NCBI RefSeq assembly: GCF_016406145.1
Contig: NZ_CP066306.1
Coordinates: 2,542,001 to 2,606,000 of the forward strand
From: Pseudomonas putida
GTDB taxonomy: Bacteria > Pseudomonadota > Gammaproteobacteria > Pseudomonadales > Pseudomonadaceae
DNA: 64,000 nt
Reading direction: 5' to 3'
Made by a program: the position numbers and the translations under genes. Positions 18,812 to 27,208 of this stretch are shown piece after piece. The first letter of the stretch is position 1. Every line of letters starts with the position of its first letter. The notes under the pieces were generated by a model. The model was given only the letters and a program-made list of their open reading frames with translations, did no database searches and was not told the origin of the DNA.

Positions 18812-19783
18812 ATGCAGACCGTTGAACACGAATACAAGACGATAGACCCAATGGCCCTGCGCCGTGCCTTCGGTACGTTCGTCACCGGGGTAACCGTGGT
18901 CACAACCCGTGACGAGCAGGGCAGCCCAAGGGGCATGACGGCCAATTCGTTCACCTCCGTTTCGCTTGATCCGGCGTTGCTGCTGGTGTGCATTGGCAAG
19001 GGTGCAGCGAGCTATCCGGTGTTCCTGCAGGCCGACAGCTTTGCCGTCAACCTGCTGCACGAAGGGCAGGTCGCGCTTTCCAACGTCTTCGCCTCCAAAG
19101 CCCCCGACAAATTCGACCAGGTTAGCCACGTCGCGGTGCACACCGGGGCACCGGTGCTGACCGATTGCCTGACCTGGTTCGACTGCACGGTGCACCAGTG
19201 CATCGATGCTGGTGACCATATCATCCTGCTCGGCCAGGTCCAGGCGTTCGGTACCAGCCCAGAGGCGCCGTTGGGTTTCTGTCGCGGCCGCTATGCCCAG
19301 GTCAAGGACCCGCTGCCACCGGGCTGGCTCTCGGCGAGCGACATGATCACCGGCTACCTGATCGAATCCGAAGGGCGCTTGCTCCTGGCCGAGGATGGCA
19401 AGGGCGGCTGGGTGCTGCCGACCGCTTCGCGTCGACTCAAGGACGGCCGTCTGCCGCTGTCCGTGGGCGGCGAGTTGGCTCTGTTGCCCGATGACACCTT
19501 CCTCTATTCGGTGTTCGACACCGCCGATAACGACCCGGGTTATCTGATCTATCGCGCCAAACTGGGCGAGTCGCTGCTGGAGGGTGCGTTGCCGCCTTCG
19601 CTGCACTTCTTCTCCCTCGATCAACTGCCCTACGAAACCATTATCTCCCACGAGATACGCGCCATGTTGCAGCGCTATGCGCGTGAGACCGAGCGCGGCA
19701 GCTTCGGCATCTACATGGACTCCCAGGAGGGCGGGCGTGTCGCGATGGTCGGCAGCGCGCAGAGCTGGGACAAAGCCTACTGA
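18812..19783 (+). CDS. Flavin reductase with C-terminal NUDIX-like domain
   Basis: About 323 residues. Residues 10-165 form a flavin-reductase-like FMN-binding domain (LRRAFGTFVTGVTVVTT, then GMTANSFTSVSLDPALL). Residues about 175-320 look NUDIX-like but lack an obvious complete NUDIX box, so hydrolase activity is uncertain. It should supply reduced flavin to the luciferase-like monooxygenase encoded two genes downstream, as RutF does for RutA in uracil breakdown. The ATG at 18812 follows GAGG; an in-frame GTG lies at 18803. It is the first gene of a tight rightward operon. Confidence 0.82.
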   Translation: MQTVEHEYKTIDPMALRRAFGTFVTGVTVVTTRDEQGSPRGMTANSFTSVSLDPALLLVCIGKGAASYPVFLQADSFAVNLLHEGQVALSNVFASKAPDKFDQVSHVAVHTGAPVLTDCLTWFDCTVHQCIDAGDHIILLGQVQAFGTSPEAPLGFCRGRYAQVKDPLPPGWLSASDMITGYLIESEGRLLLAEDGKGGWVLPTASRRLKDGRLPLSVGGELALLPDDTFLYSVFDTADNDPGYLIYRAKLGESLLEGALPPSLHFFSLDQLPYETIISHEIRAMLQRYARETERGSFGIYMDSQEGGRVAMVGSAQSWDKAY

Positions 19784-19808
19784 GTCAGAAATCAGGAGTT
19801 GATCACAC

Positions 19809-21320
19809 ATGCAAACCACACTGCAAAGCCTGCAAGGCTCCCGGCAGCAACTGTTCATCGACGGCCAGTTCACCGTCGCCCAGAGCGGCGAGTTCCTGCC
19901 CAGTTTTGACCCGACCACCGGGCAACCCTGGTACGAATTTTCCCAGGCCGATGCTCGGGACGTTGATGCAGCGGTACGTAGCGCACAGGCCGCATTGAAA
20001 GGCGCTGCCTGGCGTCGCATGACGCAAACTGAGCGCGGCAAGCTGGTGCGCCGACTGGGTGAGCTGGTTGCGGTTCATGCCGACGAGTTGGCGCGCATCG
20101 AGTGCCGCGACAACGGCAAGCTGCTCAAGGAAATGGTGGCGCAGATGCGCGGCCTGCCTGACTCGTTCTACTACTTCGCCGGCATGGCCGACAAGCTGCA
20201 GGGCGACACCATCCCGGTCAATAAGCTCGATGCGCTGAACTACAACCTGCGTGAGCCGATTGGCGTGGTGGCCATGATCACGCCTTGGAACTCGCCGTTG
20301 ATGCTGCTCACCGGCACCCTGGCACCGTGCTTGGCGATCGGTAACACCGTCGTCATCAAACCGTCCGAACACACCAGCGCATCGACCTTGGCGTTGGCCG
20401 AACTGGCGATCCAGGCCGGTATTCCGCCGGGAGTGATCAACGTGGTGACGGGCGACGGCCCGACGACCGGCGAGGCGCTCAGTCGCCACCCCGGCGTTGC
20501 CAAATTGGTGTTTACCGGCAGCACTGCCACTGGCCGCAAAATCGCCGCCAATGCGGCGCAGAACCTGGTGTCGTGCCAGATGGAACTGGGCGGTAAATCA
20601 CCCCATGTGGTGTTCGCCGACGCCAACATCGAATATGCGGTCAACGGCGTGGTCGCCGGTGTGTTCGCCGCCGCCGGGCAGACCTGCGTCGCTGGCTCGC
20701 GCTGCTTTGTCGAGTCCTCGATCTATCCCGCGTTCGTCGATGCGCTGGTCGAGCGCGCACGGCGGATCAAGGTCGGCCACCCGACCATGGAAGACACCGA
20801 TATCGGCCCGCTGGCGCTGGCCGCGCAGTTGGAGAAAGTCGAGCACTACGTCGATTCAGCGATCCGAGAAGGGGCCCGGGTCGCCGTGGGCGGTCGGCGC
20901 GCGGCTGAAGCGGTGCGAGACGGTGGCTGGTACTTCGAACCGACGGTCATCGTCGATGCGCGCAACGACATGCGCTTCATGCGCGATGAAATCTTCGGCC
21001 CGGTGGTCGGGGTCGTGCCCTTCGATACCGAGGCGCAACTGATCGAACTGGCCAACGACACCGAGTACGGCCTTGCCGCCGGTGTTTGGACCCGAGACAT
21101 TAGCCGCGCCATGCGCTTTGCCCGTGACGTCGACGCCGGCACGGTCTGGATCAACACCTATCGCTCGACGGCCTATATGTCGTCGAACGGCGGCATGAAA
21201 AACAGCGGCTATGGCATTCGCGGCGGTTTCGAGGTGATGCGTGAGTTCTCGCGCCTGAAAAACGTGCTGGTGGACTATTCCGAGACCTTGCAAGACCCAT
21301 TCGTCATCCGCCTGCGCTGA
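19809..21320 (+). CDS. Aldehyde dehydrogenase
   Basis: A 503-residue NAD(P)-dependent aldehyde dehydrogenase. It has MITPWNSPLML near residue 154, FTGSTATG near 236, MELGGKSPHVVF near 258 with the catalytic Glu, the nucleophile in GQTCVAGSR near 292, and EIFGPVVGV near 395. It differs from the dehydrogenase at 14529-16001, so the pathway probably has two aldehyde oxidation steps. It starts 25 bases after the flavin reductase and is followed by the monooxygenase after 39 bases. The substrate is unknown. Confidence 0.87.
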   Translation: MQTTLQSLQGSRQQLFIDGQFTVAQSGEFLPSFDPTTGQPWYEFSQADARDVDAAVRSAQAALKGAAWRRMTQTERGKLVRRLGELVAVHADELARIECRDNGKLLKEMVAQMRGLPDSFYYFAGMADKLQGDTIPVNKLDALNYNLREPIGVVAMITPWNSPLMLLTGTLAPCLAIGNTVVIKPSEHTSASTLALAELAIQAGIPPGVINVVTGDGPTTGEALSRHPGVAKLVFTGSTATGRKIAANAAQNLVSCQMELGGKSPHVVFADANIEYAVNGVVAGVFAAAGQTCVAGSRCFVESSIYPAFVDALVERARRIKVGHPTMEDTDIGPLALAAQLEKVEHYVDSAIREGARVAVGGRRAAEAVRDGGWYFEPTVIVDARNDMRFMRDEIFGPVVGVVPFDTEAQLIELANDTEYGLAAGVWTRDISRAMRFARDVDAGTVWINTYRSTAYMSSNGGMKNSGYGIRGGFEVMREFSRLKNVLVDYSETLQDPFVIRLR

Positions 21321-21359
21321 TTGCGCTTGCCCAACCCCACACGACTGGAGACAACAACA

Positions 21360-22424
21360 ATGAAATTCGCAGTTTCCCTGAGCATGGAGCGCTTCAACCC
21401 CGAGGAGCGGATGAGCGACAAGATCCACAACTTCCTCAAGCTGGTGCGCATGGCCGATGAGGGTGGCTTCGAGACCCTGTGGACCGCCGAGCACCATACG
21501 CTCGAGTGCACGATCTCGCCCAACCCATTCATTACGCTGACCTGGCTGGCCCAGCACACGCAGAACATTCGTCTCGGCACCTCGACGCTGGTGGCGCCGT
21601 ACTGGTCGCCGATACGCCTGGCGGGTGAGTCCGCCTTGTGTGACCACCTGACAGGTGGGCGCCTGGAGTTCGGCATCGCCCGCGGTGCCTACCAATACGA
21701 GTTCGACCGCATGGCCGGCGGCATCCCGCAGCAAGAAGGGGTGGCCTACATGAAAGAGTTGTTGCCGGCAGTGAAAAAGCTCTGGCAGGGAGATTATGCC
21801 CACGACGGCCATTACTGGAAGTTCCCGGTCGCGACCTCGGTACCCAAGCCGCTGCAGCAGCCACACCCGCCAATCTGGGTAGCCACACGTGATCCGGCAA
21901 GCTTTGACTGGGCCGTCAGTGTCGGCGCCAACATCCTCTCCACGCCGTTGTCAGCACCGGCCAGCGAAGTCGTCGTACTGGGTGAGAAGTTCCGCAAGGC
22001 GGTGGCCGACCATCCCGAGGTACCGCGCCCGCGCTTCATGATGCAGCGCCGCACCTGTGTCTACGACCGTGAGCAGGACTGGGAAGTGGCCGTGCGCCAC
22101 AGCATCGACTACGGGCGCGCCTTCGAGAACCTGATGCAGAACATCGGCACCGTGAACAACGGCTTCCCCGAGGCGGTACCCTATGAACTGGTGGCCAACC
22201 GCGATAGCTACAACCCCGAGGCGATCCGTGAGAACCTGATGTTCGGTACCCCTGACGAGATCATCCGCAAGCTGGAATTGTACGAGGCGCAAGGGGTCGA
22301 CCAGTTCTGCCTGGGGTTGGCCTTCAACCTCCCGTTCGAGTTGCAGGAGAAGACGCTGCGCCTGTTCATCGACGAAGTCATGCCGCATTTCGCCCGTCGC
22401 GCCGCCGCGCGTCAGGCCGATTGA
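21360..22424 (+). CDS. LLM-class flavin-dependent monooxygenase
   Basis: A 354-residue bacterial-luciferase-like protein: N-terminal MKFAVSLSMERF, TLWTAEHH near residue 40, RLGTSTLVAPYWSPIRLAGE near 77-96, then DHLTGGRLEFGIARG near 99. The family uses reduced FMN and oxygen to hydroxylate or cleave amides, amines or rings. The pairing with a flavin reductase and an alpha/beta hydrolase resembles the Rut uracil operon (RutA, RutF, RutD), but RutB, RutC and RutE partners are not seen. The ATG at 21360 is preferred over an upstream frame start because it begins at the conserved strand and follows a purine-rich leader. Confidence 0.87.
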   Translation: MKFAVSLSMERFNPEERMSDKIHNFLKLVRMADEGGFETLWTAEHHTLECTISPNPFITLTWLAQHTQNIRLGTSTLVAPYWSPIRLAGESALCDHLTGGRLEFGIARGAYQYEFDRMAGGIPQQEGVAYMKELLPAVKKLWQGDYAHDGHYWKFPVATSVPKPLQQPHPPIWVATRDPASFDWAVSVGANILSTPLSAPASEVVVLGEKFRKAVADHPEVPRPRFMMQRRTCVYDREQDWEVAVRHSIDYGRAFENLMQNIGTVNNGFPEAVPYELVANRDSYNPEAIRENLMFGTPDEIIRKLELYEAQGVDQFCLGLAFNLPFELQEKTLRLFIDEVMPHFARRAAARQAD

Positions 22425-22442
22425 GACGGACAGGGAGCGCAT

Positions 22443-23270
22443 ATGCTGACGCAAACCTCCGACCCATCGGGCATGATCCAGGGCACCCTGGCCACCGGCG
22501 GCATCGAACTGAACTACCGCCTGCAGGGGCGCGGCCCGCGCCCGCTGGTATGCATCCACGGTGTGGGCTCATACCTGGAAGCCTGGGACGCGGTTGCCAG
22601 CCACCTGGTCGAGGACTTTCGCATCCTCACCTTCGACCTGCGCGGCCACGGGCGTTCCTCGCGGGTGTACGGCCGCTACGAGATCGACGACTTCGTCGGC
22701 GACACCTTGGCGTTGGCCGCTCACGTGGGCTTCGACACCTTCGACCTGGCCGGTTTCTCCCTGGGCGGCCTGATTGCCCAGCGCCTGGCCTTACAGCACC
22801 CGCACCGGCTGCGGCGCCTGGCGCTGCTGGCCACGGTCTCTGGGCGCACCCGCGAGGAACGCACGCGGGTACTGGAGCGTCTGGCGGCGTTGCAGGAGGG
22901 CGAACGCGGCTCGCACCATGATGCCTCGCTGTCTCGCTGGCTGTCGGAGGACTTCCAGGCGCGCAATCCGGAACTAATCGCCTGCCTGCGCCAGCGTGAC
23001 GCCGAGAACGACCCTCAGTGCTATGCGGCAGCGTACCGGGTGCTGGCTGAGACCGACTATGGCGGTTTCATCGACCAAATCCAGGTACCTACCCTGATCG
23101 CCACCGGCGAGCAGGACCAGGGCTCTAACCCGCGCATGGCGACTTTCATGCACGAATGCATCCCAGGCTCCAGGCTTGAAATCCTGCCGGGGTTGCGCCA
23201 CTCGATCCTGATCGAGGCACCGCAGCAGGTCGCCGGCCTATTGCATGAGTTCTTCATGGACGATCAGTGA
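22443..23270 (+). CDS. Alpha/beta hydrolase (enol-lactonase/RutD-like)
   Basis: A 275-residue alpha/beta-hydrolase. The nucleophile elbow is GFSLGG near residue 106, the oxyanion strand is CIHGVGSYLEAW near 36, the acid lies in LIATGEQDQG near 220, and the catalytic His in LRHSILIEAP near 255. Similar enzymes are PcaD (3-oxoadipate enol-lactone) and RutD. It starts 18 bases after the monooxygenase and so probably hydrolyses its product or a downstream ester or amide. Confidence 0.85.
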   Translation: MLTQTSDPSGMIQGTLATGGIELNYRLQGRGPRPLVCIHGVGSYLEAWDAVASHLVEDFRILTFDLRGHGRSSRVYGRYEIDDFVGDTLALAAHVGFDTFDLAGFSLGGLIAQRLALQHPHRLRRLALLATVSGRTREERTRVLERLAALQEGERGSHHDASLSRWLSEDFQARNPELIACLRQRDAENDPQCYAAAYRVLAETDYGGFIDQIQVPTLIATGEQDQGSNPRMATFMHECIPGSRLEILPGLRHSILIEAPQQVAGLLHEFFMDDQ

Positions 23271-23452
23271 GTGGACGGACACGCCACCAAACTCGCTGCG
23301 GCGGGGGGTGTCGGTCCGGTCAGTGAGATTCTGTTTGCTACGAGAGTGCTGGCAATGAACATCGAAAAACGCATCCCCCGAATAAAAAGCGGTTCGATAT
23401 CCCTCCACCTGGCCGCCTTGCGTGAGGCCGGGCCTTCATCGACTGCCGTGTC

Positions 23453-23473
23453 CCCGCGAACTCAGTTCGCGGG
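23453..23473. terminator. Hairpin in the leader of the ABC-transporter genes
   Basis: CCCGCGAAC / GTTCGCGGG arms with a 3-base loop end 30 bases before the start of the ABC ATPase gene. With no T run it may be a terminator of the preceding operon or a stabilising or attenuating structure in the leader. Confidence 0.5.
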
Positions 23474-23503
23474 CCATCCGAACTTGCACGAGGAGTCGCA
23501 GCC

Positions 23504-24682
23504 ATGACTGACCGACTGGTCATTGAGAATCTCTACAAGGTGTTCAGCGACAAACCCGGCCCAGCGCTAGCGATGCTGCGCGAAGGCAAGGGTCGCGCCG
23601 AGGTGCTGGACACCCTGAGCCAGGTGGTGGGCGTGGACGACGTGTCGCTGCGCATCCCGTCCGGCTCGATCTACATGATCATGGGCCTGTCCGGCTCGGG
23701 CAAATCTACTCTGGCGCGCTGCATCAATCGCCTCAACGAGCCCAGCGCCGGACGCATCCTGCTTGACGGCGAGGACCTCTGCGCGCTGGACGAAGCGGGC
23801 CTGCGCGAGGTGCGCCGCTCCCGGATCTCCATGGTGTTCCAGCACTTCGGCCTGCTGCCCAACCGGCGGGTGATCGAGAACGTCGAGTTCGGTCTGAAGA
23901 TGCGCGGCACCGCGCCGGCCCAGCGCCGCGCCCGAGCCGAGGAAGTGTTGGCGGTGGTGGGCTTGAGCAAGTGGGCCTACCACATGCCCCATGAGCTCAG
24001 CGGCGGCATGCGTCAACGTGTTGGCCTGGCCCGGGCACTGGCCACCGACGCCGACGTGCTGATCATGGATGAGGCGTTCAGCGCCCTCGATCCATTGATC
24101 CGCACCGAGATGCAGGATGAACTGCTGCGCCTGCAACGCACCCTGAACAAGACCATCCTGTTCATCACCCACGACTTCCAGGAAGCGCTCAAGCTCGGCT
24201 CACGCATTGCCATCATGTCCGAAGGCCGGGTGGTCCGCGAGGGCACGCCGCAGTCAATTGTCATGGAACCGGGCAGCGAGTACGTGGCCGGCTTCACCCG
24301 CGAGGTCGACCGCGCCCGGGTGTTCGACGCCGCTTCCGTGATGACCGTGCTTACGCCGGTGTGGCGTGGCGAAGGCCGCACCTTGCTGGGTGCCAACAGC
24401 CAGGGACCGGGGTTCCTGGTCGATGGCGAGCAGCGGCTACTGGGCATCCTCAGCCAGCAGCAGGTTGCCCTAGCCCGCAGCGGCCAGCAGGCGCCGCAGC
24501 CGGCTGCAGGCTTCACTTGCGTGCCGAGCACGGCACGGCTGGTGGACGTCGCACCGCAGTGCATTGGTGGCCAACCAGTGGGAGTCACGGACGAGTCCGG
24601 GCGACTGCTCGGGTTCCTGGATGCGGGGCATATTCTCGCCCGTATTGGCGCCGCACAGGGCGTGGAGGTGCGACATGCTTGA
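23504..24682 (+). CDS. Glycine betaine/quaternary amine ABC transporter, ATP-binding protein (ProV-like)
   Basis: A 392-residue ATPase of the ProV/OpuAA family. The N-terminal extension starts RLVIENLYKVF. Walker A is GLSGSGKST near residue 62; the signature is LSGGMRQRVGLARALA near 165; Walker B is VLIMDEAFSALDPL near 186. The C-terminal part (about 275-392) carries two CBS-like repeats, which in OpuA sense ionic strength. It overlaps the permease gene by 8 bases. In this catabolic setting it may import the growth substrate rather than an osmoprotectant. Confidence 0.9.
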   Translation: MTDRLVIENLYKVFSDKPGPALAMLREGKGRAEVLDTLSQVVGVDDVSLRIPSGSIYMIMGLSGSGKSTLARCINRLNEPSAGRILLDGEDLCALDEAGLREVRRSRISMVFQHFGLLPNRRVIENVEFGLKMRGTAPAQRRARAEEVLAVVGLSKWAYHMPHELSGGMRQRVGLARALATDADVLIMDEAFSALDPLIRTEMQDELLRLQRTLNKTILFITHDFQEALKLGSRIAIMSEGRVVREGTPQSIVMEPGSEYVAGFTREVDRARVFDAASVMTVLTPVWRGEGRTLLGANSQGPGFLVDGEQRLLGILSQQQVALARSGQQAPQPAAGFTCVPSTARLVDVAPQCIGGQPVGVTDESGRLLGFLDAGHILARIGAAQGVEVRHA

Positions 24683-25589
24683 AGCCAACGACCTGGCGGT
24701 GTTCCCCATCGCCGACTGGATACAAAACGGTGTGCAGTGGCTGGCGGAGAACTTCCGTCCGCTGTTCTCCAGCCTGAAGTGGCCAATCGAGCAGTTGCTC
24801 AACTTCGTCGACGGCGCCTTCCATGCCATGCCGTTCCCGGTGATGGTGCTGTTGACCTTCGTGCTGTTCTGGCGCCTGGCCAACCTTCGCGTGGCGCTCT
24901 TTAGCGTTGCCGCTTACGTGACCATCGCGGTGCTTGGGGTGTGGTCGGAGGCGATGACCACACTGTCGCTGATCACCACCGCCATCGTGTTCTGCGCGGT
25001 AATTGGTATCCCTATCGGCATCTGGTGCGCACGCAGCCCTGGGGCATGGATGGTGGTGCGTCCAGTACTGGACGTGATGCAGACCACGCCGACCTTCGTG
25101 TACCTGGTACCGGTGGTGATGCTGTTCGGTGTCGGCAATGTTCCCGGTGAAGTAGCGGTGGCCACCGCGGCGATGCCGCCATTGATCCGCTTCACCCAGT
25201 TGGGCATCTGCATGGTCGACAGCGAGATCGTCGAGGCCGGCCAGGCGTTCGGTGCCAACAAGTGGCAGCTGTTGTGGGAGGTGCAACTCCCGCTGGCGAT
25301 GCCGACCATCCTCGGCGGCCTGAACCAGACGGTGCTGACCGCGATGGTGATGTCGGTGGTGATCTCGATGATCGGCGCCGAGGGCTTGGGCCTGGTGGTG
25401 CTGCAGGGCATCGGCCGACTCGACGTCGGTGGCGCGGCGGTCGGCGGCATCGCCATTGTGCTGCTGGCGATCATGCTTGACCGGTTCTCCCAGGCACTGG
25501 GCGCGCCCCGGTCAGGCAAGGCCCTGACCTTTAAAAGCGTGCTCCGCCGCTGCCTGCGCGGAGAGCGCCTGCTGTCCCAGGGGCGCTGA
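24675..25589 (+). CDS. Glycine betaine/quaternary amine ABC transporter permease (ProW-like)
   Basis: About 304 residues with several membrane segments (for example VMVLLTFVLFWRLA and LFSVAAYVTIAVLGVW). The cytoplasmic loop EAGQAFGANKWQLLWEVQLPLAMP, seen near residues 190-213, is the EAA motif that contacts the ATPase. The start is inside the end of the ATPase gene (ATGCTTGA overlap), a translational coupling typical of this operon. A longer frame to 24564 lies wholly inside the ATPase gene and is not used. Confidence 0.9.
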   Translation: MLEANDLAVFPIADWIQNGVQWLAENFRPLFSSLKWPIEQLLNFVDGAFHAMPFPVMVLLTFVLFWRLANLRVALFSVAAYVTIAVLGVWSEAMTTLSLITTAIVFCAVIGIPIGIWCARSPGAWMVVRPVLDVMQTTPTFVYLVPVVMLFGVGNVPGEVAVATAAMPPLIRFTQLGICMVDSEIVEAGQAFGANKWQLLWEVQLPLAMPTILGGLNQTVLTAMVMSVVISMIGAEGLGLVVLQGIGRLDVGGAAVGGIAIVLLAIMLDRFSQALGAPRSGKALTFKSVLRRCLRGERLLSQGR

Positions 25590-25664
25590 GCCGCAGCACC
25601 TTGCTTGATGCGTTTGCGTGTGTGTCACAACCCGATAACGAGCATAAAAAGAAGGTAGACAACG

Positions 25665-26678
25665 ATGAACATGTTTCACAAGACGCTCGCCTGTGCCGCC
25701 GTACTATTGGCCCTGACGGGCACCGCCCGAGCCGAGGGGTTGCCTGGCGATGGCCGGACCATCCGCTATGCCCAGGACAGCAGCTTGGGCGGTAACTATG
25801 TGGTGGCGCAGATCGTCTCCGACGCCTTCAAGGCGCTGGGATACAAGGTCAAGCTGGTCACCCTGGACAACACCCTGTTCTTTCCCGCCGTAGCCCAACG
25901 TGACATGGACATCGGCACCGATATCACCCTGCCGCAGCGCGAACCAGGTTTTCGCGCCGTGGCAAAGGACGCCGAACTGGTGGGAGAGGGGATGATCATT
26001 GGCGGTGGCATCAACGGCTACTTGATCGACAAGAAGACCGCACTGGCCAACAACATCACCACCCTGGAACAGTTGAAAGATCCAAAGGTCGCCGCGTTGT
26101 TCGGCTCCAGTGGCAAGGCCGAGCTGACCAGCTGCGACCCGGCGTGGAGCTGTGGCAAGGTGATCGACTACCAGATGAAGGCTTTCGAGCTGACCGGCAC
26201 GGTGCGCCAGGTGCGTGGCAAGTACGAGGAGCTGATGGCCGACGTGGTGACCAAGGTCAAGGGCGGCAAACCAGTGTTCTTCTACGCCTGGAGCCCGTCG
26301 TGGGTGACCAATGCGCTGGTCCCAGGTAGCGACGTGCTGTGGCTGCCTACGCCCAAGGACGCGCTGCCGCCGGACATTCCCAACGACGGCTCGGCGCTGG
26401 TCAAGGACGTCGAGGGCTGCGCCGGCGATGCCAACCCGTGCCGTATGGCCATGGGGTCGTGGAACTACCACACGGTGGCGAACAAGCAGTTCCTCGCCGA
26501 TAACCCGGCGATCCGGCAACTGATGCAGCAGGTGCATTTCCCCACCGCCGTGTGGTCGCAGTGGGAGGCAGCGATCGGCAAGGAGGGCGGCTCGCCGGAA
26601 ATGATCCGCAAGCTTGCCGACCAGTGGATCGGCGCCAACCAGGCGCAGTTCGATCAGTGGATCGCCGCGGCCAAGTGA
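25665..26678 (+). CDS. Glycine betaine-type ABC transporter substrate-binding protein (ProX-like)
   Basis: A 337-residue periplasmic protein with a signal peptide, probably cut after ARA-E near residue 24. The mature protein begins with a strand IRYAQDSSLGGNYV, as in ProX. Two cysteine pairs, TSCDPAWSCG and EGCAGDANPC, probably form disulfides. Aromatic residues (Trp at YAWSPSW and GSWNYH) may form the aromatic box that holds a quaternary ammonium group. The ligand could be betaine, choline, carnitine or a related amine. Confidence 0.88.
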   Translation: MNMFHKTLACAAVLLALTGTARAEGLPGDGRTIRYAQDSSLGGNYVVAQIVSDAFKALGYKVKLVTLDNTLFFPAVAQRDMDIGTDITLPQREPGFRAVAKDAELVGEGMIIGGGINGYLIDKKTALANNITTLEQLKDPKVAALFGSSGKAELTSCDPAWSCGKVIDYQMKAFELTGTVRQVRGKYEELMADVVTKVKGGKPVFFYAWSPSWVTNALVPGSDVLWLPTPKDALPPDIPNDGSALVKDVEGCAGDANPCRMAMGSWNYHTVANKQFLADNPAIRQLMQQVHFPTAVWSQWEAAIGKEGGSPEMIRKLADQWIGANQAQFDQWIAAAK

Positions 26679-26685
26679 CAGTCAC

Positions 26686-26708
26686 GCCGGGGCGGCTGGC
26701 GCCCCGGC
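26686..26708. terminator. Hairpin after the substrate-binding protein gene
   Basis: GCCGGGGCG / CGCCCCGGC, 9-base perfect arms around a 5-base loop, 8 bases after the stop codon. It lacks a T tail; it may trim or stabilise the mRNA so that the binding protein is made in excess. Confidence 0.55.
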
Positions 26709-26739
26709 GCTTATCCAGTATCGAAACGGAGAACCTTGC

Positions 26740-27111
26740 ATGAATCAGGAATTGTTTGAACGCGGGCTGCAGACCCGTCGTGAAGTGTTAGGCGACGCCT
26801 ACGTGGACGCCGCCCTGGCCAACGCTGATGAGTTCGGCATGCCGATGCAGGAACTGGTGTCGCAATACTGCTGGGGCGATGTATGGAACCGACCGGGCCT
26901 GGACCGGCGCACCCGTAGCCTGCTCAACCTGGCCTTCATGACTGCGCTTAACCGGCCTCATGAGCTTAAGCTTCACATTCGTGGTGCGCTGAATAATGGG
27001 GTGAGCAAGGAGGAAATCCGCGAGGTGTTCCTGCAGGCGGCGATCTACGCAGGGGTGCCGGCGGCGGTGGACAGCTTCCGCTGTGCCCGTGAGGTGTTCC
27101 AGCAGGGTTGA
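26740..27111 (+). CDS. Carboxymuconolactone decarboxylase family protein (PcaC-like)
   Basis: A 123-residue protein that closely follows the PcaC pattern: YCWGDVWNRPGLDRRTRS near residue 44, AFMTALNRPHELKLHIRGALNNG near 68, and EEIREVFLQAAIYAGVPAA near 93. It lacks the CxxC of the AhpD peroxidase branch. PcaC decarboxylates 4-carboxymuconolactone, but there are no other protocatechuate genes here, so it may act on a different lactone or beta-keto acid. Start by GGAG ten bases upstream. Confidence 0.8.
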   Translation: MNQELFERGLQTRREVLGDAYVDAALANADEFGMPMQELVSQYCWGDVWNRPGLDRRTRSLLNLAFMTALNRPHELKLHIRGALNNGVSKEEIREVFLQAAIYAGVPAAVDSFRCAREVFQQG

Positions 27112-27119
27112 TGCCCTGG

Positions 27120-27161
27120 CACGGGGCTCTCGCGTCAGCGCTATCGCGAGTTCGCCCCGTG
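27120..27161. terminator. Long interrupted hairpin after the PcaC-like gene
   Basis: Stem CACGGGGC / GCCCCGTG continues inwards with CTCGCG / CGCGAG around a 10-base loop. It lies in the 97-base gap before the aldo/keto reductase gene and is a plausible terminator without a T run. Confidence 0.5.
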
Positions 27162-27208
27162 ACTCAGCCGCTGCAGGCACACTTCCAACCCTTCCCACGG
27201 TGATATTC

